Shown here: piece by piece, positions 1-5,131 of the stretch
Numbering within the stretch: position 1 is the stretch's first letter
Layout of the letters: each line of letters starts with the position of its first letter
Assembly: GCA_011772275.1 (NCBI GenBank)
Contig: WVZU01000136.1
Coordinates: 3,243 to 11,601, forward strand
Direction of reading: 5' to 3'
Origin: Planctomycetales bacterium
GTDB lineage: Bacteria > Planctomycetota > Planctomycetia > Pirellulales > UBA7805
DNA: 8,359 nt
Notes under the pieces: generated by a model
What the model was told of the DNA's origin: nothing
What the model saw: the letters and a program-made list of their open reading frames with translations, nothing else
Database searches by the model: none
Program-made: the position numbers and the translations under genes

Positions 1-731
1 AAACCTACCCGCGCAAGGTCGACGCCCAGATCCTGGACGCCCTGGCAGGCGTCGCCAGCAGCGCCCACAAGGCGGCCTCGGACCTGCGACTCCTGCAAAG
101 TCGCAAGGAAATGGATGAACCGTTTGAAAAGGAACAAATCGGATCCTCCGCGATGGCCTACAAGCGCAATCCGATGCGCAGCGAACGGATTTGCGGCCTG
201 GCCCGCTATGCGCTCAGCCTGCAAGCCAACGCCGCTCAAACTTTGGCGACCCAGTGGATGGAACGCACCTTGGATGACAGCGCCAACCGCCGGCTGGTGT
301 TGCCACAGGCGTGCCTGGCCATCGATGCCATACTGCAGCTGTATGAAAACGTGGCCGGCGGACTGGTCGTCTACCCCCAGGTGATCGGCCGAATCCTGGC
401 GGAAGAACTCCCCTTCATGGCAACAGAGAACATCCTCATGGCAGCGGTCCGGGCCGGAGGCGATCGCCAGGAACTGCACGAACGCATCCGCCAGCACAGC
501 CAGGAGGCGGCCCGCGTGATGAAAGAGGAGGGCAAGGCAAACGACCTGATGCAGCGCCTGGCCCAGGACGAGGCCTTCGCCGGCATCGACCTGCAGGCGG
601 CCGCCGACCCGTTGCATTTTGTCGGTCGAGCCCCCCAGCAGGTGGACCAGTTTGTGGCCCAGCTAGTGGAACCGCTGCGGGAAAAGTACAACCAGATCTC
701 CGCCCCCGCGGCGGCCGAGCTGCAGTTCTAA
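1..731 (+). CDS. purB: Adenylosuccinate lyase, C-terminal part (5' end outside window)
   Basis: Cytosolic purine-biosynthesis enzyme that cleaves SAICAR to AICAR and adenylosuccinate to AMP, releasing fumarate; it normally works as a homotetramer. The frame is open from base 3 to the TAA at 729-731, giving 242 residues with no start in the window. The fumarate-lyase flexible-loop signature reads [17 protein letters not shown] (about 138-188) and contains the expected catalytic Ser. Further family blocks are TYPRKVD near the edge, EPFEKEQ just before the loop, [11 protein letters not shown] (about 261-293), LPFMATENI (about 409-435) and GRAPQQV (about 625-645). These match the eukaryote-like ADSL type better than the short bacterial PurB. 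One mild oddity is Ala where the loop usually has Pro (SSAMPYKRNP). The gene converges on the Fur-family gene; the 166 bases between them show no convincing terminator. The identification is very secure. Confidence 0.97.
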   Translation, partial: TYPRKVDAQILDALAGVASSAHKAASDLRLLQSRKEMDEPFEKEQIGSSAMAYKRNPMRSERICGLARYALSLQANAAQTLATQWMERTLDDSANRRLVLPQACLAIDAILQLYENVAGGLVVYPQVIGRILAEELPFMATENILMAAVRAGGDRQELHERIRQHSQEAARVMKEEGKANDLMQRLAQDEAFAGIDLQAAADPLHFVGRAPQQVDQFVAQLVEPLREKYNQISAPAAAELQF

Positions 732-897
732 ACCGTGCAGCTCGCCCTGTGACAGCGGGTTGTCGCGAGTTGATGAGGGGAAAGGGCCGAGCGGGAGGAA
801 GGGCAGCAACAGGGCGGCGGCCCGGGGACGGGCAGCAAGGGCACGAACAGCCCACCTGTCAAAGGGCGGCCGACCAGGCCACCGCAAACGCGGACCG

Positions 898-1401
898 TTA
901 AACCATTTCCAGGCGGCGCGTGGGCCGTAACTGAGCTCGATTGCACTTGTCGCAGATGCCGGTCACGATCAAGCGATGTCCGCTAACGCGAAACTTGTGC
1001 TGCCGCGCCACCGCGTCACGGATCGCGGTCAACTCGTCGCTCTGAAATTCAATCAGCCGATTGCACTTGGTACAGTGCAGATGGTCGTGCTGAGGATACC
1101 CGTAGTCGTGCTCGTAAACCGATCGACCGTTGAGTGTCATTTTGCGGAGCAGGCCGGAGTCCACCAGTTCCGACAGCGTGCGATAGACCGTGGGCCGGCT
1201 GACTTTGCGGACGCCAAACTCCTGAGCCAGTTCGGCCAGCAGGTCGTCCGCATCAAAATGCTCGTGATGACGGAATACCTGTTCCACAATCGCCCGCCGC
1301 TGCTGCGTAATCCGCTTGCCACGACTCTGTAAATACTCTTCGAATCGCGCCATGGGCTTCATCGCGACTCGGACCGTCCCCAAAGAAAAGTCATTTTTCA
1401 T
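898..1401 (-). CDS. fur: Fur-family metal-responsive transcriptional regulator
   Basis: DNA-binding repressor that senses a metal, probably ferrous iron, and controls metal uptake or oxidative-stress genes. The 167 residues comprise a winged-helix N-domain (about 17-90, with ITQQR, FDADDLL and the recognition segment SRPTVYRTLSEL) and a C-terminal dimerisation/metal domain. The domain has HDHLHC at 105-110, CTKC at 110-113 and a second CDKC at 150-153, giving the four cysteines of a structural zinc site. Glu118 in LIEF is the Fur-type residue; PerR usually has Asp there, so Fur is favoured over PerR, while Zur is not excluded. The start is uncertain. ATG 1401 lies only about 2 nt from the predicted transcription start, so it would be leaderless. 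Internal ATGs at 1362 and 1353 would give the usual family length (about 151-154 aa), but neither has a good Shine-Dalgarno. FlgM ends 57 bases upstream on the same strand. Autoregulation is plausible from the palindrome over its promoter. Confidence 0.92.
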   Translation of the reverse strand: MKNDFSLGTVRVAMKPMARFEEYLQSRGKRITQQRRAIVEQVFRHHEHFDADDLLAELAQEFGVRKVSRPTVYRTLSELVDSGLLRKMTLNGRSVYEHDYGYPQHDHLHCTKCNRLIEFQSDELTAIRDAVARQHKFRVSGHRLIVTGICDKCNRAQLRPTRRLEMV

Positions 1402-1402
1402 A

Positions 1403-1437
1403 ACGGTCTATTATAAATTACGACCGTGGGTCGGCAA
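1403..1437 (-). promoter_or_regulatory. Putative fur promoter with inverted-repeat operator
   Basis: On the minus strand TTGCCG (1437-1432), a 16-base spacer and TATAAT (1415-1410) form a sigma-70-like promoter. It predicts a start near 1403, almost at the ATG at 1401. A perfect 6-bp inverted repeat (ACGGTC 1403-1408, GACCGT 1422-1427, 13-bp spacer) brackets the -10 box. The AT-rich spacer contains ATTATAA, one half of a PerR/Fur-type box. A further GACCGT lies at 1372-1377, inside a short palindrome. Promoter and repeat are directly visible; the operator role is inferred. Confidence 0.5.
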
Positions 1438-1458
1438 CCTGAGCCACATCCCGCCTGC

Positions 1459-1734
1459 CTACGCAATTTCTTCCAGGAGACGGGCAATGGCCAGGTCCAG
1501 CTTTTCTTGCGTCTCGTAGGTGCCGTTGGCGATTTCCGCACGAATCTGATCGACCCGCTCCTGACGGACGTCGGGCAGCTCACCAATCCGCGAAAGAATG
1601 TCCGCCTCGCGGGAAATCGAGACTTCGTCGCCGCCGATGGCTTCGGTGAGGCCGGCGGGTTGAGCAGGGTTGGTGGGCTGAGTGGGACTGATCGACTGGG
1701 GACCATGGACGTGCGAAGGACCGTTAATCTGCAT
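1459..1734 (-). CDS. flgM: FlgM-like anti-sigma-28 factor
   Basis: Small cytoplasmic protein expected to bind FliA and block late flagellar transcription until it is exported through the completed hook-basal body. The 91 residues start at ATG 1734. A Pro/Gln/Ser-rich, probably disordered N-terminal half (about 1-33) is typical of a secreted FlgM. The helical sigma-binding half (about 36-91) includes DEVSISREADILSRI, LPDVRQERVDQIRAEI and NGTYETQEKLDLAIARLLEEI; the RVDQIRAEIANGTY pattern is the FlgM family core. The frame is open further upstream to 1788, but the start at 1734 is chosen because GGGGAG sits 7 bases before it. It is near fur and about 1.7 kb from fliA, so it is not in the fliA operon. 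No sigma-28 or sigma-54 promoter could be identified upstream. FlgM is by far the best reading given the fliA neighbour. Confidence 0.87.
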   Translation of the reverse strand: MQINGPSHVHGPQSISPTQPTNPAQPAGLTEAIGGDEVSISREADILSRIGELPDVRQERVDQIRAEIANGTYETQEKLDLAIARLLEEIA

Positions 1735-1741
1735 TTTTATT

Positions 1742-1747
1742 CTCCCC
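1742..1747 (-). promoter_or_regulatory. Shine-Dalgarno of flgM
   Basis: GGGGAG on the minus strand lies 7 bases before ATG 1734. It is the strongest initiation signal in this part of the window and rules in favour of the 91-residue FlgM over the 18-residue longer frame. Confidence 0.75.
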
Positions 1748-2151
1748 GCGAGCCGGGCCGTTGTGCCTGGTGGGCAAGGCAACAGCAACTCGCCGTAACC
1801 AAAAGTTGAAGGGTGTCCGCCTCCGACATTTAGCGTACGCGCCGTCGGGGGCTTTGTCGATGCGCCGGAAAACGTGGCCTCAACAGATTTGGCTCGCTTG
1901 TTTCTTCGACCAGGCCAGGATAGCCATTGGGAGTGAGGGGATTGGTCAAAGGAACGTCGTGCGTGCCAAGTGGGATTCTGCTGAGCGGTGTTCTCCTGAA
2001 CTTGTCGTTGCCGGCGCCGCTTTCCCTGTCAGGTTGCGTGACGTTGCGAGCACGGCGGGGAATATTGGGGTCTTCGACAAGCTTGTCACCGACTTTTTAT
2101 CAATTCTGTGCGGCGCCTCCTTGCAATGCGAATGACTCTTTTTGCGTTTGT
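1748..2151. other. Gene-free stretch upstream of flgM
   Basis: No frame here resembles a protein. The longest minus-strand frame (1946-2245) starts with GTG, has no ribosome binding site, and is rich in His/Ser/Thr/Arg in the way of translated non-coding DNA. It holds a perfect 12-bp palindrome, GACAAGCTTGTC, at 2076-2087. The stretch presumably contains the flgM promoter and leader, but I found no match to sigma-28 (TAAA/GCCGATAA) or complete sigma-54 boxes. It could be an interspersed non-coding repeat; a copy-number search of the genome would decide. Confidence 0.5.
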
Positions 2152-2171
2152 AGCGGCTGTGGCGAGCCGCT
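2152..2171. repeat. 7-bp perfect hairpin (AGCGGCT/AGCCGCT)
   Basis: AGCGGCT at 2152-2158 and AGCCGCT at 2165-2171 are perfect complements with the loop GTGGCG. A T5 tract lies 5' of it on the plus strand (about 2139-2143), so on neither strand is the stem followed by a U tract and it is not an intrinsic terminator. It resembles the short GC-rich palindromic units dispersed in intergenic DNA (REP-like); that assignment is inference. Confidence 0.4.
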
Positions 2172-2187
2172 GTGTGAGGGCTGCGGC

Positions 2188-2304
2188 CTGGACCTGTCGC
2201 CAGGATTGCGCCGAGCCCAGACTGCCATGCATGTTGCCTGGTCACAACATGCGGACCAGCCAGGTCCAGCAGGCACTACCCCGTACTGACGGTCGGCCCG
2301 ACCG
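2188..2304. repeat. Cluster of nested inverted repeats (possible structured RNA)
   Basis: CTGGACCTG (2188-2196) is the exact complement of CAGGTCCAG (2261-2269). Inside it, GCATGTTG (2229-2236) pairs exactly with CAACATGC (2245-2252) across an 8-base loop. Just outside, CGGTCGG (2290-2296) and CCGACCG (2298-2304) form another palindrome. A closing 9-bp helix, an internal 8-bp hairpin and a flanking hairpin lie within 117 bases and directly downstream of a predicted minus-strand promoter (2347-2375). This is compatible with a non-coding RNA or a folded leader, but equally with degenerate palindromic repeats. There is no family match that I recognise. Confidence 0.3.
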
Positions 2305-2346
2305 AAAGCCCTGGTGGGGTTAGCCAACCTGGACCAAAGGCACAGA

Positions 2347-2375
2347 ATTATATGAGTTGACCCAGACAGCGGCAA
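2347..2375 (-). promoter_or_regulatory. Putative sigma-70-type promoter in the flgM-fliA spacer
   Basis: On the minus strand TTGCCG (2375-2370), a 17-base spacer and a perfect TATAAT (2352-2347) predict a transcript starting near 2340 and running leftwards. The -35 hexamer is identical to the one proposed for fur. No gene starts nearby on this strand; the transcript would first cross the inverted-repeat cluster (2304-2152), and flgM starts about 600 bases downstream. It could drive a small RNA or a long flgM leader. Confidence 0.4.
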
Positions 2376-2947
2376 CATGGACTGGAAAATCGCTCGCCAG
2401 CCGGCATGGCCCACGCCTGCCATCATCCTGCACCCCCTGGGCCGCGATCACCAGTGCTCGGCATTTCCCCCAGGGCAGCAATGACGGCACCACTGGCACC
2501 CGGCTGCCTAAGGGCAGGGTCCGCCACGCGAATCGTGTCGCCATCCGCCCCCAAGGACCGGATCGCGGGCCCTCCGCACTCAGCCAGCTGCAGATACAAA
2601 GACCAGCCGCCTGCCAGCAAGGCAACGATCGGCGGCCACCCGCCGGGCGACACGGCCCGGCGAGACCGGCGATCCTGCTGGCATAAATTCATCCATGCGA
2701 ACCTCGAACCGCAACGGCGTGTCGTGCGTATAGGAGCCTATCAACGGCCAACCGCAAAGCAGAGAACGATGGACGATCCTTCCCTGAAAGACGATCACGG
2801 CTTGCCAAAGGTCTGTACCGGCCAGTCCGTTTTCCAATTACCGGGCTTCGCGGTATTTCAACAGCAGCTCGACCGCGATCTACAGCGGCTCGTGGCTCGC
2901 GGAAAACGCCGGACCGCACCGCAGCCCGACAAGGCGGACGGCCCATG
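2376..2947. other. Stretch without a recognisable gene; possible decayed reading frame
   Basis: Both strands contain only short overlapping frames. The most protein-like piece is on the minus strand at 2580-2837 (85 codons, with LENGLAGTDLWQ and GSYTHDTPLRFEVRMDEF). It begins with TTG straight after an in-frame stop, and 13 more open codons lie upstream of that stop. A second minus-strand frame (2423-2692) continues leftwards with GDTIRVADPALRQ. This could be the remains of a frameshifted gene, but I recognise no family, see no ribosome binding site, and the composition drifts along it. A long plus-strand frame (2406-2987) looks like an antisense artefact. Confidence 0.25.
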
Positions 2948-3045
2948 TCGGGGGTCGGCGAGTCGCGTCAAAAAAACCCCCAAATGACCCCACCCCCTGA
3001 CGATAAAACCCACCGACAGCGTTGGAAACGTTGTCTCCCCATGAG

Positions 3046-3079
3046 AAAACCCCGGCTCGACTTGAGCCGGGGTTTTTTT
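3046..3079 (+). terminator. Strong intrinsic terminator hairpin (bidirectional shape)
   Basis: CCCCGGCTC (3050-3058), a 5-base loop and GAGCCGGGG (3064-3072) form a perfect 9-bp GC stem. A4 precedes it and T7 follows (3073-3079), so the stem can extend to 13 bp. Read on the plus strand it is a textbook intrinsic terminator. On the minus strand the run is only four U. No plus-strand gene lies between purB (ending at 731) and here, so its likely user is the fliA operon from the right, about 360 bases past the fliA stop, or an unannotated plus-strand RNA. Confidence 0.75.
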
Positions 3080-3091
3080 GTGAGCCGGCAA

Positions 3092-3108
3092 GTTCGTGAA
3101 CGACGAAC
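3092..3108. repeat. Short hairpin after the terminator
   Basis: GTTCGT (3092-3097) and ACGAAC (3103-3108) form a perfect 6-bp stem with the 5-base loop GAACG. There is no U tract and no adjacent gene. It lies between the terminator and the large inverted repeat, so all three may belong to one palindrome-rich intergenic block. Confidence 0.3.
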
Positions 3109-3151
3109 AAACAGCCCAAGAAATTCGGGCGGCGAGAAAATCGATAAAGGC

Positions 3152-3255
3152 GGGGACGCCTCACGGGGTCGGGAGTCTTTTTCGCCACTCAAAAACCCTG
3201 CCTCGATGGATAGGGGGACGGGTGGCGAAAAAGACTCCCGACCCCCTCCGTCCCC
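3152..3255. repeat. Large inverted repeat with perfect 24-bp arms
   Basis: The arms at 3165-3188 and 3222-3245 are exact reverse complements over 24 bases (the left begins GGGGTCGGGAGTC, the right ends GACTCCCGACCCC), separated by 33 bases. After a small asymmetric internal loop the pairing resumes for 7 bp (3152-3158 with 3249-3255), and within the loop CCCT (3196-3199) can pair with AGGG (3212-3215). A related but imperfect GGGGTCGGCGAGTC occurs at 2951-2964. No transposase lies nearby. The size and perfection suggest a MITE or REP-type element, or a very stable 3' end of the fliA transcript. The structure is certain; the class is inference. Confidence 0.8.
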
Positions 3256-3436
3256 CGTTGCGGCTGGTTTTTTTGGGGCGGGAGGGGACGACTGGCGACC
3301 AGACCGGGCGTTGAGAGAACGGGATAAGGACCAGGGGAGTGTCAAGCCAAAGATTTCGGGGCCCACTGTGGGCTTGGCCCAACAGCGCCACGAAGTTACC
3401 TGGGATCTAGCACGAAGATTGCACGTTGACAGACCA
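3256..3436. other. fliA downstream spacer with palindromes
   Basis: No gene is visible. A T7 run lies at about 3268-3274 without a good stem before it. A 13-base palindrome GCCCACTGTGGGC occupies 3361-3373, and CAAGCC (3343-3348) pairs with GGCTTG (3371-3376); the two structures are mutually exclusive. They lie 60-95 bases past the fliA stop and may shape the 3' end of its mRNA. Neither has a U tract, so I do not call a terminator. Confidence 0.3.
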
Positions 3437-4225
3437 CTAAACCGTACTAAACTCCGGACGACGGCGCCCTAATTGAGACTGCAGGCGCTGGACAATCGAA
3501 CTGTGCATCTGGCTGACGCGGCTTTCGGAAAGGTCCAGCGTGGCGCCGATCTCCTTCATGGTCAGCTCTTCGTAGTAGTACAGGATAATGATCAGCCGTT
3601 CGTTGCGGTTCAGCCCTTTGGTCACCAGCCGCATCAGGTCGTTCTTCTGGATCCGTCGCGTCGGATCCTCGCCCTTCTTGTCCTCCAGGATGTCGATCTC
3701 GCGGACGTCTTTGTAGCTGTCGGTCTCGTACCATTTCTTGTTCAGGCTGACCAGATTCACGGCATTGGCATCCATCATCAGCTTTTCCAGCTCCTGGATG
3801 CTAATCTCCATTTGTTCGGCAAGTTCCTGAGGAGAAGGTGGCCGACCATAGCGGGCCTCGCACTGCTTGACCGCCTCGGCCAGCTTGCTGGCCTTCGATC
3901 GTACCAGACGTGGAACCCAGTCCATCGTCCGCAATTCGTCCAACATCGCACCGCGGATCCGCGGCACACAGTACGTTTCAAATTTGACACCCCGCATCAG
4001 ATCGAACGCGTCAATGGCATCCATTAAGCCAAACACGCCGGCAGAAATCAGGTCGTCCAGCTCCACGCCCTCCGGCAGGCGGGACCAAATACGCTCGCCG
4101 TTGTACTTGACCAGTGGCAGATAACGTTCGACCAGGCGATTGCGTAAGTCTTTGTTGGACATGTCGGCCTTGTACGCCTGCCAAACCTCCAGGATGTCAT
4201 CTGCCACTTTGATTACACTTGCCAT
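3437..4225 (-). CDS. fliA: Flagellar RNA polymerase sigma-28 factor (FliA/WhiG family)
   Basis: Directs RNA polymerase to late flagellar promoters (filament and motility genes) and is normally held by FlgM until export begins. The 262 residues carry the sigma-70 family regions. Region 2 runs about 23-110, with LVKYNGERIW, the core-binding LDDLISAGVFGLMDAIDAFD, and FETYCVPRIRGAMLDELRTMDWVPR. Region 3 is about 111-160 and contains GRPPSPQELAEQMEIS. Region 4 is about 196-250, with LNRNERLIIILYYYEELTMKEIG and the recognition helix LSESRVSQMHSSIVQRL. The acidic EDKKGEDP segment is the usual inter-domain linker. ATG 4225 is chosen over the in-frame GTG 4249 because GGGAGG sits 5 bases before it. 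It is last in the flagellar operon, 35 bases after flhG. Length and motifs are normal for the family. Confidence 0.96.
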   Translation of the reverse strand: MASVIKVADDILEVWQAYKADMSNKDLRNRLVERYLPLVKYNGERIWSRLPEGVELDDLISAGVFGLMDAIDAFDLMRGVKFETYCVPRIRGAMLDELRTMDWVPRLVRSKASKLAEAVKQCEARYGRPPSPQELAEQMEISIQELEKLMMDANAVNLVSLNKKWYETDSYKDVREIDILEDKKGEDPTRRIQKNDLMRLVTKGLNRNERLIIILYYYEELTMKEIGATLDLSESRVSQMHSSIVQRLQSQLGRRRPEFSTV

Positions 4226-4230
4226 GCGAT

Positions 4231-4236
4231 CCTCCC
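4231..4236 (-). promoter_or_regulatory. Shine-Dalgarno of fliA
   Basis: GGGAGG on the minus strand lies 5 bases before ATG 4225. It decides the start, giving 262 residues instead of 270 from the upstream GTG at 4249, whose own upstream sequence is AT-rich without a purine run. Confidence 0.75.
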
Positions 4237-4260
4237 TGATCGTCGTCACATTTAACCTAT

Positions 4261-5130
4261 TTACCGCAGCTTAACGTGGCTGTGCACGCCGGTATCCAGT
4301 TGGTCTATCGGTCCTGGGACGCTGCGAATTGAATGTGCATAAATCTTTTTTTCTGGTTCGGCGCTGGTCCTGACAGCATCTAGCGATTGGACAAATTTCG
4401 CCAGCACGCTGCGGGGGTCTTCATTTTCATAGACGTACCCGGCTGGCTGGATGGGGATGTTCAGGAAGCGTCGAGCCGTGTTTAGGAGGCATTGCTGTGC
4501 CGCTTCCGAATCGCGGTGTGCGAGTACCCGATTGAGAATCAAGGCGATCGGACGTGACGCATCGAACCCTGGATAGCTGCGGGCCAGTCTCTTGACCGCT
4601 GCATAGGCATCCATCGGGCTCGACCGATCATCGGCCACTAGCAGCGTGATATCGGCCGTTTGACAGATATCGCCAACGATCGCCCCGTCCCCAGCGCCCG
4701 CATCGACAACGGTCCAGGCGAACCGGCTGCGGAGTTGTTGCAGCGATTGAAGCACTTCGGCACGGCCCGTTTGGGAACCAAACCAGTCGATCGCCGATGG
4801 CCTGCCGCCGGGAACGAGGCAAACTTCGGGGGAGACGCGGGTAACGCATTCGTCGACGCTCAGCAGGCCGCGGAACAGCTCCCAGACTTGGCCAGTAGGT
4901 TCCAGACCAAAATGCCGTGTCGCCGCGGGTCGGAGGGGGTCGGCGTCGACGACAGCCACGGCCTGGCCGGTAGTGGCCCATACCCGTGCCAGCTGGACGG
5001 TCAGCAATGTGGTGCCAACGCCGGCCGCAGCGCCGGTAACCACAATCAGTCGCTGGCGGGCGGCCTGGCAGGATTGCGGCGGTGCAACCTTCCTCGCAAG
5101 TTGGTAGAGCGGTGTTGCTTGGTCGGACAT
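4261..5130 (-). CDS. flhG: FlhG-like (MinD/ParA superfamily) flagellar number regulator with degenerate P-loop
   Basis: FlhG proteins are MinD-like ATPases that limit flagellar number and stimulate the FlhF GTPase. The 289 residues begin MSDQATPLYQLARK, matching the N-terminal DQAxxL activator motif, including the Gln reported to act on FlhF. The Walker A region at about 33-41 reads GAAAGVGTT: Ala35 replaces the signature Lys and Thr40 replaces the P-loop Lys of KGGVGK(T/S). The rest of the fold is present, with AVVDADP at 59-65, VVDAGAG at 141-147 (FlhG usually DTGAG), LLVADD at 163-168 and LILNR at 197-201. ATG 5130 comes one base after the flhF stop (TGACATG), implying translational coupling. 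The upstream in-frame codons overlap flhF and are not needed. TadZ/CpaE-type relatives also use GVGTT, but context and the DQA motif favour FlhG. Nucleotide binding may be weak or absent. Confidence 0.86.
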   Translation of the reverse strand: MSDQATPLYQLARKVAPPQSCQAARQRLIVVTGAAAGVGTTLLTVQLARVWATTGQAVAVVDADPLRPAATRHFGLEPTGQVWELFRGLLSVDECVTRVSPEVCLVPGGRPSAIDWFGSQTGRAEVLQSLQQLRSRFAWTVVDAGAGDGAIVGDICQTADITLLVADDRSSPMDAYAAVKRLARSYPGFDASRPIALILNRVLAHRDSEAAQQCLLNTARRFLNIPIQPAGYVYENEDPRSVLAKFVQSLDAVRTSAEPEKKIYAHSIRSVPGPIDQLDTGVHSHVKLR

Positions 5131-5131
5131 G

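Noticed and set aside
732..897. Terminator between converging purB and fur
   Set aside because: Short complementary pieces (for example CTCGC/GCGAG) exist but no GC stem is followed by a U tract on either strand.
1735..1788. 18-residue N-terminal extension of flgM
   Set aside because: A strong Shine-Dalgarno (1742-1747) precedes ATG 1734, where the family-like N-terminus begins.
1962..1968. TGGCACG on the minus strand as a sigma-54 -24 box
   Set aside because: No GC/TTGC -12 element follows at the required spacing, and flgM is more than 200 bases away.
2971..2985. A-run followed by C-run as a minus-strand terminator (G5T7)
   Set aside because: No complementary C-rich arm precedes it on that strand, so no stem can form.
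2406..2987. 193-codon plus-strand open frame
   Set aside because: Low-complexity Pro/Arg/Ala-rich product with no recognisable domain and no Shine-Dalgarno; probably a GC-rich chance frame.
2945..3472. 175-codon plus-strand open frame across the terminator and large inverted repeat
   Set aside because: It runs through a terminator stem and both arms of a palindrome and overlaps the end of fliA; its composition (Arg/Lys/Pro/Gly-rich) is not protein-like.
3473..4027. 184-codon plus-strand open frame opposite fliA
   Set aside because: Antisense shadow of fliA with no motif or ribosome binding site.
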